64,000 nt of DNA from Methyloferula stellata AR4 (lineage in GTDB: Bacteria; Pseudomonadota; Alphaproteobacteria; Rhizobiales; Beijerinckiaceae). Numbering within the stretch: position 1 is the stretch's first letter; each line of letters opens with the position of its first letter. A program made the position numbers and the translations under genes. Location: assembly GCF_000385335.1 (NCBI RefSeq), contig NZ_ARWA01000001.1, positions 3,426,001-3,490,000 on the forward strand. Reading direction: 5' to 3'. The notes below the pieces were generated by a model, which worked only from the letters and a program-made list of their open reading frames with translations, did not search any database and had not been told where the DNA came from. Positions 55,322 through 64,000 of the stretch are shown one piece after another.

Positions 55322-55846
55322 ATGCAGAAGTTCGACCCGCGCAAATCGTGGTCGCAGCCGCTGGCGGATCTCGTCGGGGCTGCGATGGACCCCGTGCTGG
55401 CACGGCAAGGGTTCGGCCAATCGAATATCATTCTCTATTGGGACGATATTGTCGGCGAGCGCATCGCATCGGCCTCGCAGCCTTTGAAGCTGCAATGGCC
55501 GCCGCGCGGGAAGAACACCAATCCTGGCCGCGGAATCGAACCAGCCGGTCTCGTCATAAGGGTCGAAAGCGGCTTCGCGCTTGAGTTGCAGCATCTGGCG
55601 CCCGTCATCATAGACCGGGTCAATGCGCATCTCGGCTGGAAATGCGTCGGCCGCTTGCTTTTGAAACAAGGGCCGATCGTCCGCCGGGAGACGGCAAAGC
55701 GTCGCAATTTGCCGATCAGCCCCGCGGCGCTGGCGGAAGCCGAAAAAACTGTCACACAGATCGGCGACATTGCCCTGCGCGAAGCCCTGACCCGGCTCGG
55801 CGCGCGGGTCCTAAGCGATCGGACATGTCCCGAGAAAGTTGTATGA
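55322..55846 (+). CDS. dciA: DciA-type (DUF721) helicase-loading protein
   Basis: A 174-residue protein. The DUF721 core reads PLADLVGAAMDPVLARQGFG...LYWDDIVGERIASASQPLKLQW...LVIRVESGFALELQHLAPVIIDRVNAHLGWKCVGRLLLKQGP. DUF721/DciA proteins load the DnaB helicase in bacteria lacking DnaC. The last residues (SDRTCPEKVV) are encoded by the family-3 hairpin at 55821-55868, so the C-terminus is repeat-derived. Confidence 0.87.
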   Translation: MQKFDPRKSWSQPLADLVGAAMDPVLARQGFGQSNIILYWDDIVGERIASASQPLKLQWPPRGKNTNPGRGIEPAGLVIRVESGFALELQHLAPVIIDRVNAHLGWKCVGRLLLKQGPIVRRETAKRRNLPISPAALAEAEKTVTQIGDIALREALTRLGARVLSDRTCPEKVV

Positions 55847-55868
55847 CTTTTCCGACAAGGACATGTCC
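55821..55868. repeat. Short REP-like hairpin forming the 3' end of dciA, family 3
   Basis: GGACATGTCCCGAGAAAGT and ACTTTTCCGACAAGGACATGTCC. The dciA stop lies in its loop region. A second dyad, TGGAGCC-GATA-GGCTCCA (55881-55898), follows closely. Confidence 0.8.
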
Positions 55869-55990
55869 TAACTTCTGATATGGAGCCGATAGGCTCCAGT
55901 GCCGCACTTCACAAAGGTGCGTGAAGATCACATTTTATGCCCATTGCGCCTTCAAACTTGTGCTTTATGCTGCAGCTAGCGCATTCAAAG

Positions 55991-56698
55991 ATGGACGAAA
56001 CCATGCGATTGCCGATCCCGGGCCGCACAATTCTCAAGAGCCACATCGCCTTTATCGAGACCGTGGTGGCGGTCAGCCTGACGGTTCTGGGCCTTTTAGC
56101 CGTGGTGGACGCGGCTCACCCTGCCCAGGCGCAGCAGACGGGCACTGTCGTGCCGGTCGACCAGCTCATGGCCGAAAACGCTTTGCCCGACGTGCCGCTC
56201 GGCAAGGATGACGCGCCGATTACGATCGTCGAATATGCCTCGATGACCTGCAGCCATTGCGCGGCCTTTTACGCCACCACCTTTCCCGACCTGAAGAGCA
56301 AATATATTGATACGGGCAAGGTGCGCTTTATCTTGCGCGAATTCCCGCTCGATCCTTTGGCGACGGCTGGCTTCATGCTGGCGCGCTGCGCCGGGCCGGA
56401 CAAGCGCAATGCCATGGTCGATCTCTTGTTCGCGCAGCAGAAGAACTGGGCCTTTACCGAGAAGCCGATCGAGGCTTTGTCCAATCTCGTCAAGCAGACC
56501 GGCATGACCCAGGAGGCTTTCGAAGCCTGCCTCAAGGATCAGGCGCTTTACGAGAAGGTCAACGATATCCGCAATCGCGCGGCGGAGAAATTCGGCATCA
56601 ACGCGACGCCGACCTTCTTCATCAACGGCCGCAAGCAGACGGGCGAGATCACGCCGGAAAAACTCGACGAATTGCTGCAGCCTATGTTGAAGGGGTGA
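55991..56698 (+). CDS. DsbA-family thiol:disulfide protein
   Basis: About 235 residues from ATG 55991 (MDETMRLPIP); 55937 and 56003 are alternatives. An N-terminal membrane/signal segment (AFIETVVAVSLTVLGLLAVV...AQAQQ) leads to a thioredoxin-fold domain with active site MTCSHCAAFYATTFP (CSHC) and a cis-Pro region in GINATPTFFING. It probably oxidises or reduces disulfides in the periplasm. It precedes smc, with one small gene between. Confidence 0.9.
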   Translation: MDETMRLPIPGRTILKSHIAFIETVVAVSLTVLGLLAVVDAAHPAQAQQTGTVVPVDQLMAENALPDVPLGKDDAPITIVEYASMTCSHCAAFYATTFPDLKSKYIDTGKVRFILREFPLDPLATAGFMLARCAGPDKRNAMVDLLFAQQKNWAFTEKPIEALSNLVKQTGMTQEAFEACLKDQALYEKVNDIRNRAAEKFGINATPTFFINGRKQTGEITPEKLDELLQPMLKG

Positions 56699-56705
56699 AA
56701 CGCGG

Positions 56706-57071
56706 GTGGCGAAAGCCACCGTCTTCGCTTGTCTTGCAAGTGCGCTGATGTCGTTGTGTTTGACTGCAAGCGCGGCTTCGTCTCTTAGCCGATGCGACGA
56801 TAATACCGTCATTTTCAAGCATAAGGCTGAGCTACCCCAGGGTATCTTGGCATCGCTTGGATTTGAAATGGCTGATACCGGTGAGCCATTTCAGGCAACC
56901 GACGCCATTGCGCCCGGCGAAGAAGGCCTTCTCTCAAAACGATTCATTTCGGCGACGCAGAGAGATTGCCATTTGTACCTTTATTATGAGCGCGGCGGCC
57001 GCGGCGCCGGTCGCAATACCGCGCTTTTCGATTATATCGATGGCGTTTGGGTTCTACGCCAGACTTGGTAA
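56706..57071 (+). CDS. Small secreted hypothetical protein with two Cys
   Basis: A 121-residue protein starting GTG 56706, eight bases after the dsbA-like stop. A signal peptide (MAKATVFACLASALMSLCLTASAAS) is followed by a mature part with two cysteines (SRCDDNT and QRDCHLY) and an aromatic end (YIDGVWVLRQTW). Tight spacing suggests it is co-transcribed with, and perhaps a client of, the DsbA-like protein. I recognise no family. It is an extra gene in an otherwise conserved neighbourhood. Confidence 0.65.
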   Translation: MAKATVFACLASALMSLCLTASAASSLSRCDDNTVIFKHKAELPQGILASLGFEMADTGEPFQATDAIAPGEEGLLSKRFISATQRDCHLYLYYERGGRGAGRNTALFDYIDGVWVLRQTW

Positions 57072-57198
57072 GGGCTAGTTGCTCGCAAATCCACAAGTCG
57101 TGGACGATTTTGCCAAAGTGGCAACAATAGCTTGCGCTTACCCCTCCTCTCCCCTTGCTATAGATGCGCAATCGAATCAGCCATGAGGGCTACCCTGC

Positions 57199-60100
57199 AT
57201 GAAATTCAACCGGCTTCGCCTGGTCGGCTTCAAAAGCTTCGTTGAACCCACTGATTTCATGATCGAATCGGGGTTGACCGGCATTATAGGCCCGAACGGC
57301 TGCGGTAAATCCAATCTGGTCGAAGCTTTGCGCTGGGTCATGGGGGAAAACTCCTCCAAGAACATGCGCGCCTCCGGCATGGATGACGTCATCTTTTCCG
57401 GCAGCGGTGGACGCCCGGCACGCAATATGGCCGAGGTCAGCCTCGTGCTCGACAATGCGGACCGCACCGCGCCGGCGCATTTCAACGATGCCGAGAGCCT
57501 CGAGATCACCCGCCAGATCGAGCGCGAGGAAGGTTCGACCTATCGCATCAATGGCCGCGAAGTGCGCGCCCGCGATGTGCAATTGCTCTTCGCCGACGCC
57601 TCGACCGGCTCGCGCTCGCCTTCCATGGTGCGGCAAGGCATGATCGCCGAGATTATCGCGGCGAAGCCTCAGTCGCGCCGCCGCATTCTCGAGGAAGCCG
57701 CCGGCATTTCCGGCCTTCACTCGCGCCGCGCCGAAGCCGAACTGCGCCTCAAGGCGGCGGAAGATAATCTCACACGGCTCGACGACGTCTTGAAGCAGAT
57801 CGAGGCGCAGAGCGACAGTCTCAAGAAGCAGGCGAAACAGGCGATCCGCTATCGCGGGCTCGCGGGCGACATCCGCAAGCATGAAGCTTTGCTCGCCTTG
57901 ATCCATCATACGGATGCACGGAACAATCTCGCGGCCTCCGAACACAAGCTCGAAGCCGATGTGCGCGAGGTTGCCGAGCGCACGCGGCTTCAGGCGGAGG
58001 CCGCAAGGCTTCAGGCGATCGCCGCGCATGATCTTCCGGGCCTGCGCGAGGCCGAAGCCACGGCCGGCGGCGAAATGCAAAAGCTGGTCGTCGCCCGTGA
58101 AACGCTCGACGGCGAAGAAAAGCGCACCAAGAGCCGCATCGCGGAACTCGAACGCCGCATCACGCAGATGAAAGGCGATCTCGCACGCGAAACCGCGGCG
58201 ATCGACGACGCGGCCCAAGTGCTCGCGCGGCTGGCGGCTGAGGAGATCGAACTGACCTCCGCCGATAGCAGCGACGGCGATCTGACCTACGCGGCCGAGG
58301 CTAAAGCGGCGGAGGCCGAAGCCGCGCTCGCTCTCTCCGAAAAAGCTCTGGCCGAGGCACAAAGCCTCTATTCGGATGTCGCCGCGCGGAGGACCGCGCT
58401 CGAAGCCGCCTTGCGCGACGAGACGCAACGTCTCGAACGGCTTGAAGCCGACTTGAACAAGGCGCGCCAGGAACTCGACACCCTGCGGGCCGAACTCGAA
58501 CGCGTCGACGATCGGCCGGCCTTGGCCGCGGCGCATGAAGAGGCTCTTGAATTCCTGCAAGCCTGTGAGGCGGAAGCGACCGACGCCGAGGCCGCTCACG
58601 TGGAAGCGCGTGAGGCCGAAGCGCGCGCTCGCACGCCTTTGGCCGAGGCCGAACGCAAGGCGCAAAAGCTCGAGACCGAAGCTGCAACCCTCTCGAAGCT
58701 TCTGACCGCGGGCAGCGGCTCATTCTGGCCGCCGGTCACCGACGAAATCAGCGTCGAAAAGGGCTATGAGGCGGCGCTCGGCGCGGCGCTCGGCGACGAT
58801 CTCGACGCATCGACCAATGGTGCCGCACCGGCGCACTGGGCGCTGATCGCGCATGAGGACGATCCGGCTTTGCCGGAAGGCGTACAAGCACTCTCGAGTC
58901 TCGTTCAGGCGCCCCCTGCCCTGCAACGCCGCTTGGCGCAGATTGGCGTCGTGTCGCGCGCGTCGGGGCCTGTGCTTCGCGATCAGTTGCGGCCAGGTCA
59001 AAGGCTCGTCTCGAAGGAAGGCGATCTCTGGCGCTGGGACGGGTTTACGCAGGCGGCCGAAGCGCCGACTCCCGCGGCAAGACGGCTCGTCGAAAAGAAC
59101 CGTCTCGGCGATCTGAAACAGGAGGCCGAAGCCGCGCGTCGTGCGGCCGAAGCTCTCAAGGTGCAGGAAGAAGAAGCGCAAGCTCACCTGCGCGGTGCTT
59201 CGGCGCGGGACAATGAGGCGCGCCAAGCCTTTAAGAACGCCACCCGCGAAGCCGACAGCGCACGCGAAAAAATGCTCGCCGCCGAGCGCCGTCACACCGA
59301 GGCGACGGCACGGATCTCGGCTCTGGCCGAATCCGAGACGCGGCTCGCCGCCAATTGCGAAGAGGCACGCGAAAAACGCGCCCGCCTCGATGCCGAACAG
59401 GAAAGCCTCGTGGCCGGCGCCGAACTCAAGGCTCAGCTCGATGCGGCGCGCGCGATTGCCGCCGAACATCGCGCTCAAGTGACGCAAGCGCGTGCCGACC
59501 ATCAGGCGCTGTTGCGGGAGGCGCAAGCGCGCGTCAAGCGGATGGAATCGATCGCCGCCGACCGTCAGTCCTGGGAGGCGCGGCGCGAGCGCGCGACCGG
59601 CCAGATCGCCGAAGTCGACGCAAGGCTCGCAGAGGCGACGGAAGAACATTTGAAGCTCATCGAAGCGCCGGACGAATATATCCGCGTGCGTCGCGTCTTG
59701 ATGAACAATATCGCCGCCGCCGAAGAGATTTGCAGGCGCGCATCCGATCAAAGGGCCAAGGCCGAAACGCATCTCAACGAGGCCGACAAACAGGCGCGCG
59801 CCGCGCTTGAGGCCATGGGTACCGCGCGCGAAGACAAGGCCCGCAGCGAGACGAGGCTCGAGGCCGCGCGCCAAAGGCTTGAAGAAATCCTGCACGCCAT
59901 CGCGCATGATCTCGAATGCCAGCCCGACGATCTTTCCGCACTCGCAGGTGTCGCGCCGGGTGCGGATCTGCCCGGCGCCGAGGCGACCGAAAAGCGGCTT
60001 GAGACGCTCAAGCACGACCGCGAGCGGCTCGGTGCCGTCAATCTGCGCGCCGAAGAGGAATTGAACGAGGTCGATACGTCGAAGCAAGGGCTTACGACCG

Positions 60101-60654
60101 AAAAAGACGATCTCATCGAGGCGATCCGCCGCTTACGGACCGCGATCCAAAGCCTCAACAAGGAAGGCCGCGAGCGGCTGTTCGCGGCTTTCGATACGGT
60201 CAATGCGCATTTCAAGGAGCTTTTTACGAGCCTCTTCGGCGGCGGCGCGGCGGAGCTGCAATTGGTCGAGTCGGACGATCCGCTCGAAGCCGGGCTCGAA
60301 ATCCTCGCCTGTCCGCCCGGCAAGAAACCGCAGGTCATGACGCTGCTCTCCGGCGGCGAACAGGCTTTGACGGCCATGTCGCTCATCTTCGCCGTGTTTC
60401 TCACCAATCCCTCGCCGATCTGCGTGCTCGACGAGGTCGACGCGCCGCTCGACGACGCCAATGTCGAGCGTTTCTGCAATCTGCTCGATGAAATGAGCAA
60501 GCGGACCGAAACACGCTTCGTCACGATCACGCATAATCCGATCACCATGGCGCGCATGGACAGGCTCTTCGGTGTGACCATGGCCGAGCGTGGCGTCAGC
60601 CAGCTTGTGTCGGTCGATCTCGCGGAAGCCGAGCGCTATCTGGAAGCGGGTTAA
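57199..60654 (+). CDS. smc: Chromosome segregation protein SMC
   Basis: A 1151-residue protein. The N-terminal head starts MKFNRLRLVGFKSFVEPTDF with Walker A GPNGCGKSNLVEALRWVMGE. Two long coiled coils (about 170-500 and 670-1000) flank a central hinge near 510-640. The C-terminal head has the signature LLSGGEQALTAMSLIFAVF and Walker B ICVLDEVDAPLDDANVERF. It organises and separates the chromosome with ScpA and ScpB, which are not in this window. The long coiled coils explain large chance open frames on the other strand. Confidence 0.97.
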   Translation: MKFNRLRLVGFKSFVEPTDFMIESGLTGIIGPNGCGKSNLVEALRWVMGENSSKNMRASGMDDVIFSGSGGRPARNMAEVSLVLDNADRTAPAHFNDAESLEITRQIEREEGSTYRINGREVRARDVQLLFADASTGSRSPSMVRQGMIAEIIAAKPQSRRRILEEAAGISGLHSRRAEAELRLKAAEDNLTRLDDVLKQIEAQSDSLKKQAKQAIRYRGLAGDIRKHEALLALIHHTDARNNLAASEHKLEADVREVAERTRLQAEAARLQAIAAHDLPGLREAEATAGGEMQKLVVARETLDGEEKRTKSRIAELERRITQMKGDLARETAAIDDAAQVLARLAAEEIELTSADSSDGDLTYAAEAKAAEAEAALALSEKALAEAQSLYSDVAARRTALEAALRDETQRLERLEADLNKARQELDTLRAELERVDDRPALAAAHEEALEFLQACEAEATDAEAAHVEAREAEARARTPLAEAERKAQKLETEAATLSKLLTAGSGSFWPPVTDEISVEKGYEAALGAALGDDLDASTNGAAPAHWALIAHEDDPALPEGVQALSSLVQAPPALQRRLAQIGVVSRASGPVLRDQLRPGQRLVSKEGDLWRWDGFTQAAEAPTPAARRLVEKNRLGDLKQEAEAARRAAEALKVQEEEAQAHLRGASARDNEARQAFKNATREADSAREKMLAAERRHTEATARISALAESETRLAANCEEAREKRARLDAEQESLVAGAELKAQLDAARAIAAEHRAQVTQARADHQALLREAQARVKRMESIAADRQSWEARRERATGQIAEVDARLAEATEEHLKLIEAPDEYIRVRRVLMNNIAAAEEICRRASDQRAKAETHLNEADKQARAALEAMGTAREDKARSETRLEAARQRLEEILHAIAHDLECQPDDLSALAGVAPGADLPGAEATEKRLETLKHDRERLGAVNLRAEEELNEVDTSKQGLTTEKDDLIEAIRRLRTAIQSLNKEGRERLFAAFDTVNAHFKELFTSLFGGGAAELQLVESDDPLEAGLEILACPPGKKPQVMTLLSGGEQALTAMSLIFAVFLTNPSPICVLDEVDAPLDDANVERFCNLLDEMSKRTETRFVTITHNPITMARMDRLFGVTMAERGVSQLVSVDLAEAERYLEAG

Positions 60655-60672
60655 AGGCACCGCCGCCCCAAA

Positions 60673-60766
60673 CCCTCATCCTGAGGAGCTTGCCATAGGG
60701 CATTGCGAAGCGACGCCCGTCGCGAGCAACGGGCTGTGGCAAGCGTCTCGAAGGACGAGGGTTTGA
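60673..60766. repeat. Intergenic palindromic repeat, family 2, copy 3
   Basis: CCCTCATCCTGAGGAGCTTGCC, the central hairpin GCGAAGCGACGCCCGTCGCGAGCAACGGGC, then TCTCGAAGGACGAGGG. It overlaps an open frame upstream of the next gene, which argues against translation there. Confidence 0.88.
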
Positions 60767-60828
60767 GGGAAAGTGAGGGATCAGGTAGAGCTCCTTCGTT
60801 CATCCAATCAATGAGGTCATTCGTGCCC

Positions 60829-61431
60829 ATGCGCAAGGCGCGGGTCATTCTCGCTCATGGCTGGCTCGGCCACCATTATGAGCTCGCGCCGATTGGCGAC
60901 GCCTTGGAGAGCGCCGGCTTCGAGGTCAAGCACGTCAAGCTCTATACGCTGTTTGGCCGGTTCGAAGCGGCGGTCGACGCGGTGCTAGAGGCTGTGTTGG
61001 CGCAACCCAATCGTCGCGTGCATCTCATCGGATTCAGCTTCGGCGGGCTTGTGATGCGGGCTGTCGCGGACAGGTGCCCAAGCCGGATCGAGTCGCTTTT
61101 GTTGATCGGTGTCCCGAATACCGGATCGCCTTTCGCGGATCTCTTGAGCATTATTTTTCCGACTTCGGCCGTACGGCGTCTTGCCCGCGCCGCGCCGTCT
61201 CTGCCGGAGCCGCCACTGGGTCTTCGCGTCGGCTGTATCGCCGGCACGCGCAAGGGACTCTTGGGACTGTTCCTTCGCCGTCCAAACGATAGCCGCGTGA
61301 CGGCCGCCTCAGCCTTCGCGATCCCGCATGACTTTGAGGCCACAGTCCATTGCAAGCACGAGGTGCTGCGCGGCCATCCAGAGGTCATCCGTCACGCCGT
61401 CGCCTTCGTTGAAAGAAGCACCGGTTGTTGA
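60829..61431 (+). CDS. Lipase-like alpha/beta hydrolase
   Basis: About 200 residues from ATG 60829 (MRKARVILAHGW); 60811 is an alternative, and the frame further up is repeat sequence. VILAHGWLGHHYELAPIGDAL is the oxyanion-loop region. LIGFSFGGLVMRAVADRCP is the nucleophile elbow with Ser near residue 67. A late DFEATVHCKHEVLRGHPEVIRH holds His candidates. It resembles PGAP1/EstA-like lipases or thioesterases. Substrate unknown. Confidence 0.78.
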   Translation: MRKARVILAHGWLGHHYELAPIGDALESAGFEVKHVKLYTLFGRFEAAVDAVLEAVLAQPNRRVHLIGFSFGGLVMRAVADRCPSRIESLLLIGVPNTGSPFADLLSIIFPTSAVRRLARAAPSLPEPPLGLRVGCIAGTRKGLLGLFLRRPNDSRVTAASAFAIPHDFEATVHCKHEVLRGHPEVIRHAVAFVERSTGC

Positions 61432-61549
61432 AGGAAACGCAGGCGCGGTACTCCCATTGCCTATATAACAGCCGCCTGTCTTTTCATTCTCATCCACACT
61501 TTGCATTTTCTTTCATCACTTCAAGAGCTTGCTGCTTTGCGGCTCAATC

Positions 61550-61578
61550 TTGACATAAATACACCTCGTCCATATGGT
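61550..61578 (+). promoter_or_regulatory. Probable sigma-70-type promoter of the F0 operon
   Basis: TTGACA (61550-61555), 17-nt spacer, TATGGT (61573-61578). It lies about 185 bp before the atpI start, in the 332-bp region 61432-61763. That region holds no credible gene and would include a leader of about 180 nt. Confidence 0.6.
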
Positions 61579-61763
61579 GCCGCCGGCTCGCTGGGGATAT
61601 CGGCATCGAATTCTCCTTCTGCTGTCCGTTCAGGCGTTCGCCCGTCCCGCCATCTGCGTTTTCTCGCAATGCAAAGACCGATCGCCTTTAGTCCCCGAGG
61701 TCGCTCTTTGGCGCGCTTCGGACTATAGAAGCACTCGTCGATCCACTTTCGTGGGAGTGCGCG

Positions 61764-62108
61764 GTGGCAAAGGACGAAAACGATGACGACCTGCGGGCGC
61801 GGCTCGATTCTCTTTCGACCGCGCTCGACGCCCAGCAAAAAGCCTCGCAGGACCAGAAAGCCCATAGCGGCCAGACGGAAGAAGCAGGACGTTCCATAGG
61901 CCGGGCCATGAGCCTCGGCTTTCGCGTCCTGACCGAATTCGTCGCGGCGGTCGTCGTCGGCGGACTGATCGGATGGAAGCTCGACGATTGGTGTCACACC
62001 TCGCCGCTCTTCCTTATTCTCTTTCTCGGCGTCGGTACGGCGGCGGGGTTCTGGACCGTCTATCGCATCGCCGTCAAGCCGCCAGGCTCGCCCGGCAGCT
62101 TGACGTAG
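61764..62108 (+). CDS. atpI: ATP synthase assembly protein AtpI
   Basis: A 114-residue protein starting GTG 61764. A hydrophilic, partly disordered N-terminal half (residues 1-45) precedes two membrane helices (FVAAVVVGGLIGWKLDDW and LFLILFLGVGTAAGFWTVYRI). AtpI helps assemble the c-ring and may take part in Mg2+ handling. It heads the F0 operon in the usual place. Confidence 0.88.
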   Translation: MAKDENDDDLRARLDSLSTALDAQQKASQDQKAHSGQTEEAGRSIGRAMSLGFRVLTEFVAAVVVGGLIGWKLDDWCHTSPLFLILFLGVGTAAGFWTVYRIAVKPPGSPGSLT

Positions 62109-62170
62109 AAGCGGTCCGGACCGGTTATTAAGTTGCATCGGCGCAAACGCGCAAACGAAGGAAACAGACG

Positions 62171-62926
62171 GTGGCTGAACAGGCGTTGGACCCGATCCAT
62201 CAGTTCCACATCGAGCGGATCGTCGATTTTCATCCTTTCGGCATCGACGCCTCCTTCACCAATGCCGCGCTGTTCATGGTGATCATCGTTCTCGCGGTCT
62301 CGTTTTTGATGATTCTCGGAACGAGTTCGCGCTCGATCGTACCAAGCCGCCTGCAATCGGCGGCCGAAATGAGCTATGAGTTCGTCGCCAATACGGTGCA
62401 TATGTCGGCCGGCCACGATGGGATGAAATTCTTTCCCTTCGTCTTCACGCTTTTCATGTTCGTGCTCTTCTCGAACCTGATCGGGTTGGTGCCTTATGCC
62501 TTCACCGTCACCAGCCAGATCATCGTCACCTTCGCCTTCGCGCTGGGCGTGATCCTGCTTGTCATCCTCTATGGCGTCTTCCGCCATGGCGTGCATTTCC
62601 TGAAGCTCTTCGTCCCCTCGGGCGTCTCGATCTTCCTTGTGCCGTTTCTGATCCTGATCGAACTCATCTCCTTCCTCTCGCGTCCGATTAGCCTCTCGGT
62701 GCGTCTCTTCGCCAATATGCTCGCGGGCCATATCACGCTGAAGGTCATGGGTGGTTTCGTCGTCGCGCTTCTCGGCGCCGGCGCCTACGCGGTGATCGCG
62801 CCGCTGCCGCTGATCATGGTCGTGATCCTCACCGCTTTCGAGCTTCTCGTCGCAGTTCTGCAAGCCTATGTGTTTGCGATCCTCACTTGCGTCTATCTGA
62901 ATGACGCAATTCATCCGGGCCACTGA
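62171..62926 (+). CDS. atpB: F0F1 ATP synthase subunit a
   Basis: A 251-residue protein from GTG 62171, with five to six helices. The key region [26 protein letters not shown] holds the essential Arg ([12 protein letters not shown]), which faces the c-ring. The N-terminus ([15 protein letters not shown]) is typical of alphaproteobacterial AtpB. It forms the two proton half-channels. Confidence 0.96.
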   Translation: MAEQALDPIHQFHIERIVDFHPFGIDASFTNAALFMVIIVLAVSFLMILGTSSRSIVPSRLQSAAEMSYEFVANTVHMSAGHDGMKFFPFVFTLFMFVLFSNLIGLVPYAFTVTSQIIVTFAFALGVILLVILYGVFRHGVHFLKLFVPSGVSIFLVPFLILIELISFLSRPISLSVRLFANMLAGHITLKVMGGFVVALLGAGAYAVIAPLPLIMVVILTAFELLVAVLQAYVFAILTCVYLNDAIHPGH

Positions 62927-62973
62927 ATAAATATCTTAACAACAGATCGGTGCCCTACCTTTTGGAGTTATAA

Positions 62974-63204
62974 ATGGATCCTGTTGCAGCAAAATATATT
63001 GGCGCGGGTCTCGCCGCCATCGGGATGGGCGCGGCGGCTATCGGCGTCGGCCTGATCTTCGGTAACTTCCTTTCAGGCGCGCTTCGCAACCCGACAGCCT
63101 CGGATGCGCAGTTCGGCCGGGCCTTCATCGGCGCGGCGCTCGCGGAAGGTCTCGGCATTTTCGCCTTCCTCGTGGCGATCCTCCTGCTCTTCGTCATGAA
63201 GTAA
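62974..63204 (+). CDS. atpE: F0F1 ATP synthase subunit c
   Basis: A 76-residue hairpin of two helices. Helix 1 ([26 protein letters not shown]) leads to the polar loop [14 protein letters not shown]. Helix 2 holds the proton-carrying Glu in [22 protein letters not shown]. It has the family size. About ten or more copies form the rotor. The stem-loop at 63211-63244 directly follows the stop. Confidence 0.97.
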   Translation: MDPVAAKYIGAGLAAIGMGAAAIGVGLIFGNFLSGALRNPTASDAQFGRAFIGAALAEGLGIFAFLVAILLLFVMK

Positions 63205-63210
63205 GAATTC

Positions 63211-63244
63211 CATGCGCTCGAGCGGCCAAGCCCTCGAGCGCATG
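63211..63244 (+). promoter_or_regulatory. Strong stem-loop after atpE
   Basis: CATGCGCTCGAG and CTCGAGCGCATG, a perfect 12-bp stem with a 10-nt loop, 6 bp after the atpE stop. No T-run follows, so it is more likely an mRNA-stabilising or partial stop signal within the operon than a full terminator. Confidence 0.7.
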
Positions 63245-63312
63245 TTCGCTTTCGGGCGCAGCTTGCAAAACCTGCCCCGCGTTGTAGATCTTAAACTTTG
63301 TCAGGGATGACC

Positions 63313-63864
63313 ATGGCCACCACGCACGAAGGCCATATTGCGGAAACAAAAGTGCCGTCGGGCGGCGAGTCCGATACCGGCACGTTCCCGCCTTTCGACT
63401 CGGCCAATTTCGTGCCGGTCTTGATCTGGCTCGCGCTGAGTTTCGCGGTGCTTTATTTCTTGATGTCGAAGATCGCGCTGCCGCGCGTCCACGACATCCT
63501 GACGACGCGGCAAGGCAAGATCAACGAAGATCTGAAGAACGCCAATAAGATGCGTGCCGAGGCCAATGCCGCCGCGTCAGCGCACGATAAGATGCTGGCT
63601 GAGGCCCGGGCCAAGGCTCAGGGTCTGGCGCAGGAAACCCACGCGCGCCTCAATGCCGAGACGGACGCCAAGCGCCACGCGATCGAAGCCGATCTCAGCG
63701 CCAAGCTCGCCGCGGCGGAAGCGCAGATCGCAGAGACCAAGGCCAAAGCCATGAGCAATGTCGAAACCATCGCTCAAGAGGCCGCAACCGCGATCGTCCA
63801 GCATTTGACCGGCAAGCCAGCCGATGCCGCGGCCATTACCGCCGCTTTTGCCAAGAAAGCCTGA
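63313..63864 (+). CDS. atpF': F0F1 ATP synthase subunit b'
   Basis: About 183 residues from ATG 63313, six bases after AGGGA; ATG 63307 and TTG 63298 are also in frame. A hydrophilic start of about 35 residues is followed by one membrane helix (FVPVLIWLALSFAVLYFLMSKIALP). A long charged helix rich in Ala/Glu/Lys follows and makes the peripheral stalk. Two different b-type subunits (b' and b) in tandem are usual in Alphaproteobacteria. Confidence 0.93.
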   Translation: MATTHEGHIAETKVPSGGESDTGTFPPFDSANFVPVLIWLALSFAVLYFLMSKIALPRVHDILTTRQGKINEDLKNANKMRAEANAAASAHDKMLAEARAKAQGLAQETHARLNAETDAKRHAIEADLSAKLAAAEAQIAETKAKAMSNVETIAQEAATAIVQHLTGKPADAAAITAAFAKKA

Positions 63865-63868
63865 GACC

Positions 63869-64000
63869 ATGGAGTTCAACGAGGAATTTTTCGTCGCTCT
63901 CGGCTTCATCATCTTCGTGCTCGGCGTCGGCTATCTCGGCGTGCACACGAAGATCGCCGCAGCGCTCGATCACCGCGCCGAGCGCATCAAGGCCGAACTT
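63869..64000 (+). CDS. atpF: F0F1 ATP synthase subunit b, N-terminal part (runs off right edge)
   Basis: ATG 63869 opens a frame of 44 codons to the window edge (MEFNEEFFVALGFIIFVLGV...). It has one membrane helix followed by the start of a charged helix (AALDHRAERIKAEL), as in the b subunit of the stalk. It begins four bases after the b' stop, with no separate promoter. The rest lies outside the window. Confidence 0.92.
   Translation, partial: MEFNEEFFVALGFIIFVLGVGYLGVHTKIAAALDHRAERIKAEL

Noticed and set aside
57190-60087. Long antisense frames (491 and 455 codons) opposite smc
   Set aside because: Coiled-coil codon bias in smc opens the other strand. There is no ribosome site or family match.

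Overview
The window is a chromosomal stretch of a high-GC alphaproteobacterium, most likely order Rhizobiales/Hyphomicrobiales and perhaps Beijerinckiaceae. The evidence is a CcrM-type GANTC methyltransferase next to rnhB, the order mutY - dciA (DUF721) - dsbA-like - smc, a separate F0 operon atpI-atpB-atpE-b'-b, a GTTC-N7-GTTC SOS box, and several families of palindromic intergenic repeats of the kind common in that order. The family assignment is inference. I found no rRNA, tRNA, CRISPR array, transposase or phage gene.

Layout. 0-5.2 kb: partial glyS, a two-gene YeeE/YedE-like membrane pair, a secreted hypothetical protein, glyQ, a tiny secreted His/Trp/Arg-tailed protein, a TrmN6-like methyltransferase and a DUF2007 protein. 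5.5-15.4 kb: polyprenyl diphosphate synthase, YceI protein, ispE, a TPR protein, a SleB-like wall hydrolase, ppdK and an HdeD-like protein. 15.8-21.9 kb: dxs, a MarR regulator with a divergent QueG-like Fe-S/SCP2 protein, tlyA and an RlmD-like methyltransferase. 22-33 kb: FAD-linked oxidase plus tautomerase, SRAP protein, acyl-CoA dehydrogenase, sua5, ETF-ubiquinone oxidoreductase, alpha/beta hydrolase and PilZ protein. 33-40.6 kb: a HEPN-like orphan, uracil-DNA glycosylase, two tandem GT-C glycosyltransferases followed by a DPM1-GtrA fusion, and a YpfJ-like metallopeptidase. 40.6-46.4 kb: radical SAM protein behind a LexA box, rnhB, ccrM and a secreted c-type cytochrome. 46.6-49.5 kb: Tat-exported enoyl-CoA hydratase-like protein, two tautomerases and a second MarR regulator. 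49.5-64 kb: Bcr/CflA transporter, ABC-F protein, lipoprotein hydrolase, mutY, dciA, dsbA-like, smc, a lipase-like hydrolase and the F0 ATP synthase operon, which runs off the right edge.

How genes work together. dxs, ispE and the polyprenyl synthase serve isoprenoid and quinone-tail synthesis. Acyl-CoA dehydrogenase and ETF-QO pass fatty-acyl electrons to quinone. MutY, UDG, the SRAP protein and the LexA-boxed radical SAM protein form a scattered DNA-repair set.

The most interesting signal is an 18-bp palindrome (type TATNTGNATATACANATA) found three times, each 20-23 nt before a start codon. It precedes the Fe-S/SCP2 protein, the Tat-exported enoyl-CoA hydratase-like protein and a Pro1 tautomerase. 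Two of the three sites sit in the divergent promoter of a MarR gene. This suggests a small, possibly undescribed MarR regulon.
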